Counted from the stretch's first letter, positions 32,087 to 44,400 are shown. The stretch: 64,000 nucleotides of DNA from Cryptomeria japonica (GCF_030272615.1 NC_081406.1:461680072-461744071), one strand, 5' to 3'. Notes: a model not told the origin generated them from the letters alone. A program made the numbers and translations.

Positions 32087-34553
32087 TGTTGGCATTATTG
32101 TCATTGATGTCAAGGGATGTCAAAAGGTTGCAGAGAAATAGGTAGCAACAATGCATAACACGCATGTTATGTTGTGCAATTGTTCATAACACATCATGTT
32201 ATGTTGCAGGGGTTTAAACTAGATTCATCATCTCCACATATGAAGGAAATAAACCATGCAGGATAACACTAAAATAAAGAAAATGCCATCCACAGCTCCC
32301 CACAATGTTGAAAAGAATGATGCATGAGTCATGCGGGATTAAAGTGTCATAGAGGTCGAAGACCCCTCACTATCCCATGACATGTTTTTGAGTATTGGTT
32401 GACCATGTGGGACAAGAAAATTCAAAGCAAAATGTATCCCCCACTATCCCACACCATGCAAATTTTGTACATATTGGGGTGAACTCACAATGCTAGTTCC
32501 CACTTTTTCGTGCATCCTGATTTTTGTTAGATCAAATGCTCTTAAGAGGTCCCATTTGAAGTAATTAATTGAAGAGAGTTAGATCAAATTCTCTTAGATC
32601 AAAATTTTTTGGATAGAACCTCTCTAGTTCTAAATCATACTTGCAATGGAGTGTCCTTTCCATCTATCAAATGTTGATAAAAAACCAATTTTACATTAGG
32701 TTTTGGGGGGTCAAATGAATTTATTTAGAAGTTTTATTTTTTAAATTATTTAGCCCTTATTATAATCTTTCCAAATACTATTATTTTTAATATATTTTTT
32801 ATTTTATTTCTTAGGAATGTAGGGTTTTCACCGAACATGAACTTCTTTGTTTAATGCTTATGGAAAAATAGTAAACATCACCCAAAAAGTTCTGAAAAAT
32901 ATTTACGCACTAGGTATTGAAGTCCTCTTTCCAACAACAACAAAAAAATGATTTTTTGTTACATATACGACAAGTTATGTAATATCAAATGGACATATGT
33001 CAAAATTACAGTTAACTTGACTTCAAATATTAATAAAATATGAAGTATTGAAGATAGTGTTACAAAACCAATTGCAAACACTACATATGGATGTTACAAA
33101 ACCAAGTTAGAAAGAATCACATTCATATCTATTATAGAAAAAATTTTATGCTATACAGAGTGAGTATCACTCTTTAAAATTGTTATTTTAAAAAAAACTA
33201 GTTTTCGAGGGAGACAGAAAAATGGGAGCAAATTGATTCCAAAAATTGTCAAAAAAATATTTTTAGAATCTAAATACAAAATACCACAAATCACTAGTTC
33301 ACATCATGGACAAATTCCTTACAGTTTAGAAGTAATAGGTGTCTAAATCTGAAGTTTTTTCTGCAAAAGAATATTGCAGTGCCAAAGTTGGCAAAAAAGT
33401 GTAAGCCACTATTGTGAGTTCACCCATTGTTATTGTGCAACAATTTCGAGCAGGGCATAGTGACCTCTCCACTATCATGTGGCTTGTTTGCATTGAGATT
33501 GGAAGTCTTGCAGGGTAACACAAGGAGAATAAATAGTTGCTTCCTGCCATCTTGTGGCATGATGGACGAGTCAAAGGTGACCATGTGAGGTTAAAAGGAC
33601 AAAGGAAGGAATTCGACTTCCTGCTATCCTATGATGCTAAGTAAGACAAGGAGATGGTCACGCAGGGAAACATGATGATAGTGGAAGAATGTTCCTGCTA
33701 CCCCGCACCATTCAAGGTGGTTATGCGATGGTCGTGTAGGAAAAGACAGTGAAGCGAGAGAAGGATGCCCCTATCATGTGCCTACAGATGGATGTAAAGA
33801 GGAACTCACGGGGTAAGTTAAGGTAGAAAGACAATGCATCCCGCCAGCCCACATGAGAAAAATGGGCATATGAACAATGATGAAGGGTAAGTTAAATAGA
33901 AAAATAGTGAGCATCCTACCATCCCATACTGACAGAATTTAAGGTCATCATGACCCGTTGAGGTGTTTCAATTGACATGGTGGCAACTCGATAGACATGA
34001 TAGTCCATGTGGTGTTTGACTATGGTTGACCATGTGAATTGGATGTCATTTTGATGACACCTATATATGCCGATAGGCATGAGGGTTTTACATGGAAGCT
34101 GACCAACCTTGACCATCTGATTTGGATGAAGAATATGAGGACATGAGGCTCCTTGATAAACAAAGAATGAATCAAATATGCAAAAGTCGATGATGAAGGA
34201 TTCTAGTTTGGTAGTTGTCGATATTTTCAAAGTAGGTCGATAGAGGATGGAAAACACATTAATGGTGACTGAGTTGCAGGCATGTTGTGTGGTTTGAGGA
34301 AGGTTTTTAGATTATTTTAAGTATAGAGAATGATCTGAAGACAAACAGGATGCATTTAATTTTGACAACTGACATGAGATCATATTCAGGACAGAGAATA
34401 AAATCTCTAGATTTGCAGATCTCCAAGATAACCGACTTGAATAAAATATTCAAGTTTGTAGTAGAATAAATCTCTGACAACTAAATTGAACAACAGGTGT
34501 GATGAGATTTGATATTGGTAGGTGTGTGGTTGTTGAGATAATGACATAGGTGG
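32087..34553 (+). mobile_element. Element D 5' LTR, left part
   Basis: 2,467 bases from TGTTGGCATT to the B insertion. With the 60510-61134 part this gives an LTR of about 3.1 kb, unusually long, unless a further insertion is hidden in it. It contains degenerate tandem units at 33460-33930. No coding domain. Confidence 0.6.
33460..33930 (+). repeat. Degenerate 70-80 bp repeats in D LTR
   Basis: Words of the type CCTGCTATCCCATG recur near 33470, 33546, 33630, 33697, 33838 and 33910, each followed by GGT(G/C)A or TGGTCA and an AAGGATG-like end. Related words also occur near 32370 and 32442. Units are poorly conserved. Confidence 0.5.
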
Positions 34554-35382
34554 TGTAGACATATAAAAATGACCATATTCTTAAATGAATATTTTGTGTT
34601 CAATCCACTATTTAATTAAATCCAATTTAATTAAATCACCCACATTCCTCTATTTAATTAAGTAAATTATTCAATTTATTTAGTTAAATTCACTTAAGCC
34701 CTTTTTGCATCATTTAATTGAATAAATCATTTTATTTAATTAAAACCCATCTCTCTACTTTTTAATTAAATTCACATTTAATTAAATAGTTTACCCCAAT
34801 TAAATAAATCTAATTTATTTAAAATCTCCAACTTGCAACTAAATTGAAATAAAGCAATTTATTTTAATTAATTCTATTTTCCCTCACCCACTTGCATTTT
34901 CCTACATCTCCTACTTGTCTCCTAATCCTATTCCTAATTTCTTCAAGAATCCATCTAATTCAAATCAATTAACCCAAACCCATCAATTATCCCCTTTCCC
35001 TAAATTTGAGGAGGTCACTTCTCAAATTTGGAGTAAAGTCTTCAAAATGCATTAAAACCTTTTTCCATTCAACAAGATAACTTGTTGAATGCCCCCAAAT
35101 TTGGAAGGACTCTTACAAATTTGTCCCAAAAGTCTTCAAACCATTAATGGTTAACTAACCCTTAGTGGCATGGTTTGAGACTTTTGCCCAACTTAACCTC
35201 CATCTAACCCAAGGGTCTCATCAAGCATTTATTGCTTTGACCATGGTTATTCCTTTAACCCTTGCACAAGATTTTATCCTTTGGGTAAAAGCTTTATCCA
35301 ATGGATAACCTTAACCTAACCTTAACCCTTACCCCCTAGGGTAACCATGAGGTCTTCTCAAGCATTTAATGCTTCTTACATC
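34554..35382 (+). mobile_element. Element B 5' LTR, left part
   Basis: TGTAGACATATAAAAATGACC to TTCTTACATC, matching 59039-59856 of the 3' LTR. The last five bases, ACATC (35378-35382), are the TSD of element C. Confidence 0.92.
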
Positions 35383-36558
35383 TATTGGCATTTTTTATGT
35401 TTATTTTGTGATTGTCATTAATGGACACACACTTGTACTAAGGACGCCTTCATATGTATGAGCTAGAGCTCAACTGATATTTGTTCCAACCAGTATGTTG
35501 TATTCTAGTCTTTAGACTAACGATTTTGTAGAATGTGTTTCCCGGTCTAAAGCGGCATGATGACCTAAGCGGTTCATGGATCTCAACTGGTATAAGGGAG
35601 AAAAGCAGCATAACACATTTTTACCACTCTTCATTTTTGCCAAACCGGCAACCGGTATTTTGTATGAACCGGTAATACTCTGTGATGAGTTACCAATCGA
35701 CATTTTGTGATGAGTTATCAACCCACCGATTTATTGACGGTGCTGACACACTGATGGTGTTTTTTATGTCGTGTTACTGAGTATGTCTAGATTCATTGAA
35801 CCTAGGAAATTGTAATGTAATACTATTGGACCGACATGAAATTAGATTCCTTTAAAAGGACATAATGTCTAGGGTTTTGAGTTGAAAAAACTATTTCTGA
35901 AAGGGTTTATGTTGTGGCTAGGGTCTAAGGTGGTAGTTGAGCTGTTGAAGAGTGATCTTATCTGAGATGATTGAGTTGTAAATAGAAAGAGATAGAGAAG
36001 ACTGAAGTAATGTTGGAGTGCATTAGCAGTGAACCATACTAGATCTAATCAAGCAGTTTGTGCTATAAGATAGATTGAACACTTGTTGATTACTCACATC
36101 TTTGACAAGTCTGTAGCCCTTAACCGGGTAGGCCTCAAAGCCTTTATAAAATCCTCTAACAAGGTGGTTCACTTCTGTGAATCTGAAATCCTCTAACAAG
36201 GTAGTCTTTAATCAGACTTATCTCCTAACAGAGATTGAGATTCCTAACAGGATCTGTTCTAGTGAAGAATATTGTAAGACCTTAATCGATTTGACCTTAA
36301 CCAGTCTGGGTTCTATTCTGCAGATAGTGACTTGTGAGTTCCATCTCACCGTGGTTTTTCCCAGTTGGGTTTCCACATCAAATATCTTGTGTTATGGTTA
36401 TATTGCTTTTGTGGGTGAATGATTTATTCACATTTTGGTTTGCATGTGTGATAACTGGTCTATCTGTTAGACTGTTTTACCAGTTTATCTTCAGACTGTG
36501 TAAGTGTAGTATAGATATTTTTAGCATACTAATTCACCCCCTCTCTTAGTATTCATCA
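35383..36558 (+). mobile_element. Element C 5' LTR
   Basis: Starts TATTGGCATTTT (the 3' LTR has TGTTGGCATTTT, so the second base has mutated) and ends TAGTATTCATCA. Contains short CCTCTAACAAGG and CCTAACAG repeats at about 36150-36260 and the CACCGTGGTTTTTCCCAG box. Confidence 0.92.
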
Positions 36559-36560
36559 AT

Positions 36561-36573
36561 TGGTATCAGAGCC
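36561..36573 (+). promoter_or_regulatory. Primer binding site, element C
   Basis: TGGTATCAGAGCC two bases after the LTR: the standard copia primer site complementary to the 3' end of initiator methionine tRNA. Confidence 0.92.
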
Positions 36574-36608
36574 TACCTTTCTATAAGTTTAACCACTTGG
36601 AAAGAGAT

Positions 36609-37883
36609 ATGGGGGAATACACTTTGAGGGAACTTACTCAATGGCTCACTAAGTCTAAGAAAGCCTATGATGATCTTATGGTCAAATACAAGGCATCTCA
36701 AGCAAAAAGGAGAGAACATGCAGATAAGCTGATGGAGCTATTTGAAAGTACTTCTGAAGATGAAGCTAATATGGAAGCCATGATTGTAGAAGTGAATAAG
36801 CTGAATGATTCAAACTCCAATCTGAGAAAGGAGTTGGAAGGACTGACTACCCGGTTTAGTCAATAGCTTGAGAACCGTAGGAAAGCTGAAGATTGGATAA
36901 AGGATAGAGATCATGAGATCTCCAAGCTGAAACAAGAGATTAGTGCACTGATCACTTGCCTTCATGAGAGCAGGATGGAAAAGGAAGACATGCAAGGTGA
37001 ACTGAACATAGCTGTCTCTAAAAATGTAAGTCTAATGGAGACAAATACTGTTATTTCCAAAGAACTCTCTGAGTCAAAGGAAATACTTGCTAAGTTTGGC
37101 AAAAGTACTATCAAGCTAGAGCAAAAGCTTGAGTCATCTAGACCGGAAAAGAATACCAATGGTCATGGTTTCTTTGGACATGAGGAAGGAGAATCCTCAG
37201 GAACAAAAGCTGAAGTAGCAAAGAAGCAACTGACACTAAAAGGAAAAGGTAAGAAAAAATTCAAACCTGTTTGCTTTAACTGTCTTAAAGAAGGACACAC
37301 TACCAATGTATGTAGGAGAAAAGCCTACAATAATTTTCCATATTTTATCAACAATGTACCTAGATCCAATAAGTTCAATGGTCATTGTTATGCATGCAAC
37401 AAGTTTGGGCATAGAGCATATGAATGCAGGTCTGTCATGAACAATACCGGAAGATATCCTCAGAGGACCCAAGGAGCTGGTCTGGAATCTTTTGTAAATC
37501 GGAACCCTAACCGGTTCAATGCCTACAATTATCAATCAAGCAACAACAGTTATCAACCGGAAACCGGATGGAGAGAAAATTGTTGGATTTATCATGGACA
37601 TGGACACACTGCGGCTACATGCAGAAGGAAGAATGGAAATATGAACAATGGACCTTGCAAAGCACCTGGATTGGTTTTCTATCACTGCAACAAACCAGGT
37701 CACATTACAAGATTCTGCAGAAGCAAAAATAGTATATCTGATGATATACTGGTCATTCAAAAAGGAGAAGTTGATGTTGAAAATGTTCAAGCAGACATGA
37801 ACAAAACCTGGAGGAAACCAATAATGTTGGAAGAGGAACCGGTTTCTGCACCTAGTGTGGAAATGTCGAAACCGGTAAACTAA
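36609..37883 (+). pseudogene. gag: Zinc-knuckle Gag-like protein, element C
   Basis: 424 codons in one frame from ATG 36609, interrupted only by TAG at 36867. The first 200 residues are Lys/Glu/Leu-rich with heptad-like coiled-coil segments; the usual copia N-terminal Gag domain (DGTNYxxW) is absent. Then come zinc knuckles CFNCLKEGHTTNVC (about 222-235) and CYACNKFGHRAYEC (about 260-273), plus two damaged ones (CWIYHGHGHTAATC and YHCNKPGHITRFC), separated by Asn/Tyr-rich spacers. It is probably the RNA-binding half of a Gag, kept to package the element RNA. It has only one stop, so it decayed less than genes of A and B. Confidence 0.8.
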
Positions 37884-38330
37884 GCTCCAAAGAGGCTTAG
37901 GGGGAGTAAATGATGAAATAATTGTGAACCCCTAGTTACACTGGTAAAAGACCTGAACCGGTATGTGATATCTGTCGCTCGGTAGAAGACTAGAAATGGT
38001 AAAAGAGGCAAATTAGGGTTTTCACCCTAACAAAGGAGCATTAATGGCGATAGGTGAGAGACATGTATAAAAGCATATTTCAAATCATTTCTCACTATCT
38101 GTTTTTGAAGCAAAGAAAAGTTTTCAAGTGCAGAGTGAAGAAAAGGCGATTTGAGCCAAGATTTCAAGAAATTGATAAATCTTGAAGGAGATTCAAATCC
38201 AGTTTGCAAGTGGTTGTGGAGAACTCAAAGTGGTGATTTGGCAACCGACAAAGAGTGAAGTGAAGCAGAATCAGGAAGCCCTAAATTCATGTTGTAAAGG
38301 TATTTTTTATGTTCTTGAAAATACTCAACA
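37884..38330 (+). other. Spacer between gag and ORF2 of element C
   Basis: After the gag stop comes GGCTTAGGGGGAGTAAATG, which resembles a polypurine tract, and then about 400 bases without recognisable domain that would form an intercistronic region or leader for ORF2. Confidence 0.45.
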
Positions 38331-41300
38331 ATGGCTTCCGCATCTCATACCAGTTCTAGTACATCCATTGAGTCGAAAGTTTTATTCAAAGGAAGTCCAA
38401 ATATAATGCCCTATCACAAGTTTCGACTAGAGTCATAGTTGAAGAAGGAATTTCTAATTATATTGATTGTAAAATAGAAGACCTAGGGTCTTTAGCTATT
38501 CACACCTAGTTAGGTTTATTTTGTGGCAAGGACAAAAAGATCAAACCAGAGTTTAGCATCCTAGAGAAGAAGAAACTCCATAATGCAGTATACTTTCTAG
38601 AAGATTTTATGGAGGATCACATCAGGATCTTTTTGAGTAGAGTCCACAGTGACAAGATGTACCTGGAGAGGACTTATGATATCATGTCTCAGGCAATTCA
38701 TGCAGTCACCAGTTTTTGCAACATAGGGGAAGTGCCAGTCCTAAGAACGGTAAGCAAAACCGAAATGGCCAAGCTCACCAGTTCAACAAGTGACTCACAA
38801 GGTATGACAGTTAATCCTATCAAGGATGATCTGGTGAAATACGCATGCATGGTGATAGGCTACATAACGTTTTCAGCCAACAGGATTAATTTTGTATCTG
38901 CTGTAGTGGTAAATGCTGCTTATCAGATGATTAAAGATGATGCATCTTTTGACTTATGCACCAGCATGCAAAGGCAACTCTTATTGAATCTAAAGGCGGT
39001 CAAATAGGACAATGCACTGAGGTTTAAGTTTGGACAACTACTGATAGGGTTGTTCTTCTATTTCCAACGCTACTTTCTTGGAGTAGGAGATGTCCAGTGG
39101 TCTCCTAACCAACCGGTAACCAAGCAGATTAAGGAAAGCATACAAGCCATTGGAACTAGTTACCCTGAAGTATTAAACAAATATTTCGATGAGTTCAGAA
39201 GAAAGATGAGTCAAAGGGTAAGAATCTCGGGTGATATAGTAAAGAAATACGAAGATGACATATGTTTCACCATTCAGGTGGACAAATGCTTAATGGAGGT
39301 TGTTGAGCCTAGAATGGAGGAAGTGGAGCCAATGGGCAATGAATTTATGTATGATATGCTAGAAGGGTATGCCTCAACCCTTATTGCCTCACCTCTTGAT
39401 CCAAAGGCTAAAAGGACCAAAACCTACTTGGAGAGGATTGCACCGGCTGAAGAACCATCGGTTAAGAAAGGAAAAGAACTGACAACAAAGAAAGCTAAAG
39501 CAGTGCCTGCAACATCGGCATCGGGTACCGCTACAACTCCAAGAGTGACCAAGCGGTCACCGGAAAAGAAGCAACTGAAGGTAACACTGGCAAAAGTCTT
39601 TGAAAGAAAAAGGAAGATGAAGACAAATGAACCAGACTCTGAAGAAACTGAGTCTGACGAAAAGCCAAAGAAGGCCAAACAGACAAAGAAAATGAATAAG
39701 AATGAACCGACAGCATCTGCATCGATAAATATTGACATCTCCTCATACAAACCTTTGACACATTTTCAAAGGACAGTTAAGAATATTAGGAGAAAATTAC
39801 TTCATGATTTAATAGATTATTATGATGATTTTAGTGATGAGGAAAAGGAAGAAGTATTATAGGAAATCATCATTTATTTGTGTAAAAATGACCAGTTGCC
39901 ATCAGAGATTAAATCTCAGACACCGGATTCTTTATCTAAAGCATTAGATAATAAATGGCGCATTGCCATTGAAAAAGAATAGGAGATTAGGGAGAAAGTC
40001 TTTGCACAGTACTTTCCCGACCTCTCAAATTTAGAATTATTTGATGTCGTAGATCAAAATAAAGGTCTCTTCTTCACAAGGAGAAGAAGACTCTTGTTGT
40101 TGGAGGAGAGAATTGATGATGTTGAAAAAGATACTCATCAACATATGGATTATGCTATCAACTCTCACAAAGCAAAAATGGCCAACCTCCAAGCGGAAAA
40201 AGGACCGATTGTATCAAAGCTGGATGAAGTTTTTGATGAGGAAGGAAACCTGGTTGAAGAATGAATCGACACTATCAATGTCGATGCCCTAGATGTAGAA
40301 GATGTCACTCAGGACATACCTTCTGAGGGAACAAAATAGGGGCAACAAGCCAAATAGGGTGGTGAGCAGACTAAGGACACACAAGAAGTGGCTCAAGAAT
40401 AGGAAGAGAAGAAGAAGAGGGATGAAGATGAGAAAGGAGAAAAGAGGAAGAGAAAAGAAAAGAGGAAGAGGAGTAACAAAAAGATGAAGAGGAGAAGAAG
40501 CAAGAAGAGGAAAGGAAGAAGAAAGAAGAAGAGGAAAGGAAGAAGAAAGAAGAAGAGGACAAGGAAGAAAAGAGGAAGAAAGAAGAGGAAGAAAAGAAAA
40601 AGGAAGAGGAAGAAAAGAGGAAGAAAGAAGAGGAAGAAAAGAAGAACAAGGAAGAGGAAGAAAAGAGGAAGAAAGAAGAGGAAGACAAAAAGAAGATGGA
40701 AGAGGAAGAAAAGAAAAAGAGGGAAGAGAAAGAGAACGAAGAGAAGGAGAGGAAAGAAGAAGATAGGAAAAAGAAAGAAGAAGAAGACAGGGAATAAGAA
40801 TAGAAGAAAGAAGCAGAGAAAAGGAAGAAGGTAGAAGCAAACAAGGCAGAAAAAGCAATGGAGAGCACTCAGATGGAGACTCTGAAGGCAACCAGGAGTC
40901 AAGCCAAACCGACTAATATCTCTAGTCCTATCGATCTCCAATCTGCAAGTGAGTCAGAGCTTATGCAAAGCATCAAGGTTGCTCAAGAGTGCCTTGAGAT
41001 CATTCGTAGGAAAAAGGAACAGGACATAATTCAGGCGGCTGTAGACACCCTTACCGGTTTAATCCCTGGTACTAATCTTCCTAACACTGAATCATCACTA
41101 GCACAACTCAAACTACCATGTACTATAGTGGATGATCAGGTGCAGAGCCTGGAAGAAGCAACTAAGGCCAATGTCAAGAAAGAGCACCAAAAGGCTCTTA
41201 ACATTGCTTTGGTGAAGAAGATGAATGAGCTTCAGTCTGAACTACTGAAAGACCAAAAGGACATAAGGAATTCCTTGGACGAGGGATACTTGCTACTAAG

Positions 41301-41739
41301 CAAAATCTGTCAACCTCATCTATTCTACGATGATGTACTAGCTAAGAAGCAAAAGCTTCAAATGGACTTACAGTTCTACTTGGGCACATTTAAGACACCT
41401 TATGATTCCTTTGCAACATATGGGCAAACCATTCACCGGTTCCAGATCCAGTCAGCCAAAATAGAGCAACAGATCAGTACACAATCTAAAGATTTGTAGG
41501 AGATACAACTAGCTTTACTTCCTCGACTGCAAATTCTTCAGAAGTGTTATCTTAACCTGGATGCCTTGATAGTCATGCAGGAACTGAGCACTGTTGATGC
41601 CATGGAGGAACAAGTATACCAGATGCAAACAGAAAAAGAAGTGGCCACCTCTTTACTTGAGTCCTGGTCTCTATCCATGAAACAATTTTTGCAGGACTAT
41701 AAATTGGTTTTTGACAAGTATTATTCATTGTTGTCATAA
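38331..41739 (+). pseudogene. Large ORF2 of unknown function, element C
   Basis: About 1,136 codons, broken by stops (e.g. 39005, 39860, 39980) and two frame changes (about 38410 and in the purine tract near 40450-40490). I do not recognise a family. The first half is mixed alpha-helical sequence (KLHNAVYFLEDFMEDHIRIF, YFLGVGDVQWSPNQPVTKQI); the middle is Lys/Ser/Thr-rich and basic-acidic (about 39400-39720); residues around 40390-40860 form an extreme Lys/Glu/Arg tract; the last part (40858-41739) looks coiled-coil. It stops at TAA 41737. No transposition enzyme motif is present, so it is a captured or lineage-specific accessory protein. Confidence 0.6.
40384..40860 (+). repeat. Purine-only AAGAAGAGGAAG tract in ORF2
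   Basis: Almost 480 bases with very few pyrimidines on the plus strand, made of shuffled GAAGAGGAA/GAAGAAAGA units. In the ORF2 frame it encodes an EEEEKRKKEEEEKKK-type helix. The shift between the upstream and downstream frames lies here, which fits slippage. Confidence 0.85.
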
Positions 41740-42104
41740 ACTTTTATTTATATCAAATGGAAACAGGGTTGTTTAGTGATACTTTGTCATTGTTGGCAAA
41801 GGGGGAGAAGTATTTGTTTTTGGTTTGAAAATTTTGATCTTTTGATACAGGGGGAGAAGTACTCTATCTATTTTGAAGACAAATAGGGAGAAGCATCTGT
41901 TTTTGAAATTTTAATAAATGTTTTGATATATTCTATATGCTCTGATGTCTCAATGATTATGCTCTATATGCAAAATTGCTATACACTGTGTTGATTAAGG
42001 GATAGTGTATATGCTTAGGGGGAGCAATTTTGTTAATGGCAAGTTTTTGTTGTAAAACACTTAGATGTCAAAATTTTATTTTCCTAAGTGTTGCCATCAA
42101 TGCC
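41740..42104 (+). other. Element C 3' non-coding region with repeated GGGGGAGAAG tracts
   Basis: Polypurine words GGGGGAGAAG (about 41800), GGGGGAGAAGT (about 41850), AGGGAGAAGC (about 41887) and GGGGGAGCAA (about 42020) precede the true polypurine tract. The first follows TGTTGGCAAA, which resembles the LTR start. Confidence 0.65.
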
Positions 42105-42116
42105 AAAGGGGGAGAT
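42105..42116 (+). promoter_or_regulatory. Polypurine tract, element C
   Basis: AAAGGGGGAGAT immediately before the 3' LTR (TGTTGGCATT). Confidence 0.88.
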
Positions 42117-43295
42117 TGTTGGCATTTTTTATGTTTATGTTGTGATTGTCATTGATGGACACACACTTGTACTAAGGACCCCTTCATATGTATGAGCTAG
42201 AGCTCAACCGGTATTTGTTCCAACCGATATGTTGTATTCTAGTCTTTAGGCTAATGATTTTGCAGAATGTGTTTCCCGGTCTGAAGCAGCATGATGACCC
42301 CAAGCAGTTCATGGATCTCAACCAGTACAAGGGAGCAAAGCGGCATAACACATTCTTACCAGTCTTCATTTTTGCCAAACAACCAACCGGTATTTTTTAT
42401 GAACCGGTAATACTCTGTGATGAGTTACCAACCGACATTTTGTGATGAGTTATCAACCCACCGATTGATTGACGGTGCTGACACACTGACGGTGCTTTTT
42501 GTGTCGTGTTACTGAGTATGTCTAGATTCATTGAACCTAGGAAATTGTAATGTAATCCTATTGGACTGACATGAAATCAGATTCCTTTAAAAGGACATCA
42601 TGTCTAGGGTTTTGAGTTGAAAAACTTGTTGCTAAAAGGGTTTATGTTGTGGCTAGGGTTTAAGGTGGTAGTTGAGTTGTTGAAGAGCGATCTTACCTAA
42701 GAAGATCGAGTTGTAAATAGAAAGAGATAGAGAAGACTAAAGTAATGTTGGAGTGCATTAGCAGTGAACTATACTAGATCTAATCAAGCAGTTTGTGCTA
42801 TAAGATAGATCGAACACTTGTTGATTACTCACATCTTTGACAAGTCTATAGCCCTTAACCGGGTAGGCCTCAAAGCCTTTGTAAAATCCTCTAACAATGT
42901 GGTTCACTTCTGTGAATTTTAAATCCTCTAACAAGGTAGTATTTAATCGGACTTATCTCCTAACAGAGATTGAGATTCCTAAGAGGATTTGTTCTGGTGA
43001 AGAACATTGTAAGACCTTAACAGGTCTGACCTTAACCGGTCTAGTTTCTATTCTACATATAGTGACTTGTGAGTTCCATCTCACTGTGGTTTTTCCCAGT
43101 TGGGTTTCCACATCAAATATCCTATGTTATGGTTGTATTGCTTTTTGGGTGAATGCTTTATTCGCATTTTGGTTTGCATGTGTGTTAACCGGTCTGTCTG
43201 TTAGACTGTTTTACCAGTTTATCTTCAGACTATGTAAGTGTTAAAGTACAGAGATTTTTGGCATACTAATTCACCCCCCCTCTTAATATTCATCA
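42117..43295 (+). mobile_element. Element C 3' LTR
   Basis: 1,179 bases, TGTTGGCATTTTTTATG to TTAATATTCATCA. High similarity to the 5' LTR with scattered substitutions; followed by TSD ACATC and then the continuation of B's LTR. Confidence 0.93.
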
Positions 43296-43950
43296 ACATC
43301 TCCTCTCAACTAGCCTTATGTTGAAAATTATCACCATTTCATTGGTGAGAATCATAAACATGGATTGACAACTTTCAATCCTGACCATCCATTGTCCTAT
43401 TTTTTCTATAAATAGAGCTCTCATTCCTCCATTTTGAGGATCCATGAATCTAATAGGTCTATTATCTAAAATCCATGCAAGATTTAGTATCTCATTTATG
43501 CTCAATTTTAGCACATCTGGTCTCTCTTTGCAAAAGGAATTAATCTAATAAAAATTTTTAGACTACTTCCTTTATCATTAGCTTAAATCATATAACTAGT
43601 ATATCATGTTAGGATAGTATTACTACTAATCTTGTCATCTTATAATCTAGTTTATTGCATTTGTAGGATTATACATAGATAGGATGCATTCTCATGTTAA
43701 AATCAATCAAAAGCATCCCTCATTCTTGCATTTGTCATCCCTAAGCCACTTTGCTCAGTGATCTGAGAGCAAAGGCATTGGCTTGAGGGACCTTGTGAGA
43801 TAGAGAACCATGGAACCATCCTTGGGAAGTTGAGTCATTCTTCATGACTCCATAACTTGCACCAAGAAGTCCTGTGGGTGTGTGGACAAGCCTCTTGGAG
43901 CTTCATTTTTTCACATTTTGAGTTTCATAGCCCCGCTTTTCCCACATACA
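43296..43950 (+). mobile_element. Element B 5' LTR, right part
   Basis: Begins with the second ACATC (43296-43300) and continues TCCTCTCAACTAGCC, matching the 3' LTR from about 59857. TATA box TATAAATA at 43407-43414. Ends TTCCCACATACA. Together the two parts make an LTR of about 1.48 kb. Confidence 0.92.
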
Positions 43951-43954
43951 TTTC

Positions 43955-43972
43955 TGGCACCCACCGTGGGGC
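43955..43972 (+). promoter_or_regulatory. Element B primer binding site
   Basis: TGGCACCCACCGTGGGGC, four bases after the LTR. The form is that of many plant Tat-type elements (TGGCGCCCACCGTGGGGC); the tRNA is not assigned. Confidence 0.75.
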
Positions 43973-44019
43973 ACTACCCCATTAATCAAATAGGTTTTCA
44001 AAAATAAACACTATTGTAG

Positions 44020-44399
44020 GTACGTGGGAAACAAGAATTAGCATGTAGGGAACATCCCTTAGCGCATTTGGTGGATCTTTTAGTGCATCCAGCACATTGT
44101 TTAGCGCATGGTGTCTATTCCCAAGTGCGTGCGGTCTTTACCTTAGCACATCATCTCGACTAATACTTTCATGTAAGTCTCAACGTGGAAGAAAAACATA
44201 GTAGCACATCTGAAACATAGTTTAGCACGTCAGACCTTTTCGATAGCGCATCTGGATTACTTTATAGCAGGTGCAGTTTGTTCTATAGCGCATCACAAAC
44301 TAAGGGAAAAAAATAAAAAAAATAAAAGCTGTAACCGAGTGCGAAATTAGACTTGTTGAAGTCTACATTTATTTAACAATTTTGCTTGTTATTTCGCAG
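44020..44399 (+). other. Possible leader intron, element B
   Basis: Donor GTAG/GTACGTG at 44020 and acceptor TTGCTTGTTATTTCGCAG/G at 44399, with a strong pyrimidine run. It encloses the first motif array. Splicing is inferred from sequence only, but the arrangement mirrors the antisense gene's intron, which contains the matching array. Confidence 0.45.
44059..44295 (+). repeat. AGCGCA motif array 1 in sense leader (B)
   Basis: About 11 copies of TTAGCGCAT(C/T)-like words (variants TTAGTGCATCC, TAGCACATCTG, TTAGCACGTCAG), about 15-30 bases apart. The reverse complement (TATGCGCTA) fills the antisense intron at 58041-58482. Confidence 0.82.
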
Positions 44400-44400
44400 G

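Larger units (their letters stand above)
35383..43295 (+). mobile_element. Element C: pol-less copia-type retrotransposon
   Basis: 7.9 kb with LTRs of 1,176 and 1,179 bases, TSD ACATC (35378-35382, 43296-43300), a tRNA-Met-type primer binding site and an AAAGGGGGAGAT polypurine tract. Inside are a zinc-knuckle Gag-like protein and a second long ORF of unknown function, but no protease, integrase, RT or RNase H. It is therefore non-autonomous and must borrow enzymes from a copia relative. It is the youngest insertion of the nest. Confidence 0.92.

Noticed and set aside
40289-40941. Long minus-strand frames rich in Ser, Phe and Leu
   Set aside because: They are the complement of the purine tract in ORF2 of element C. 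Low complexity keeps several frames open; there is no start context, domain or conservation.
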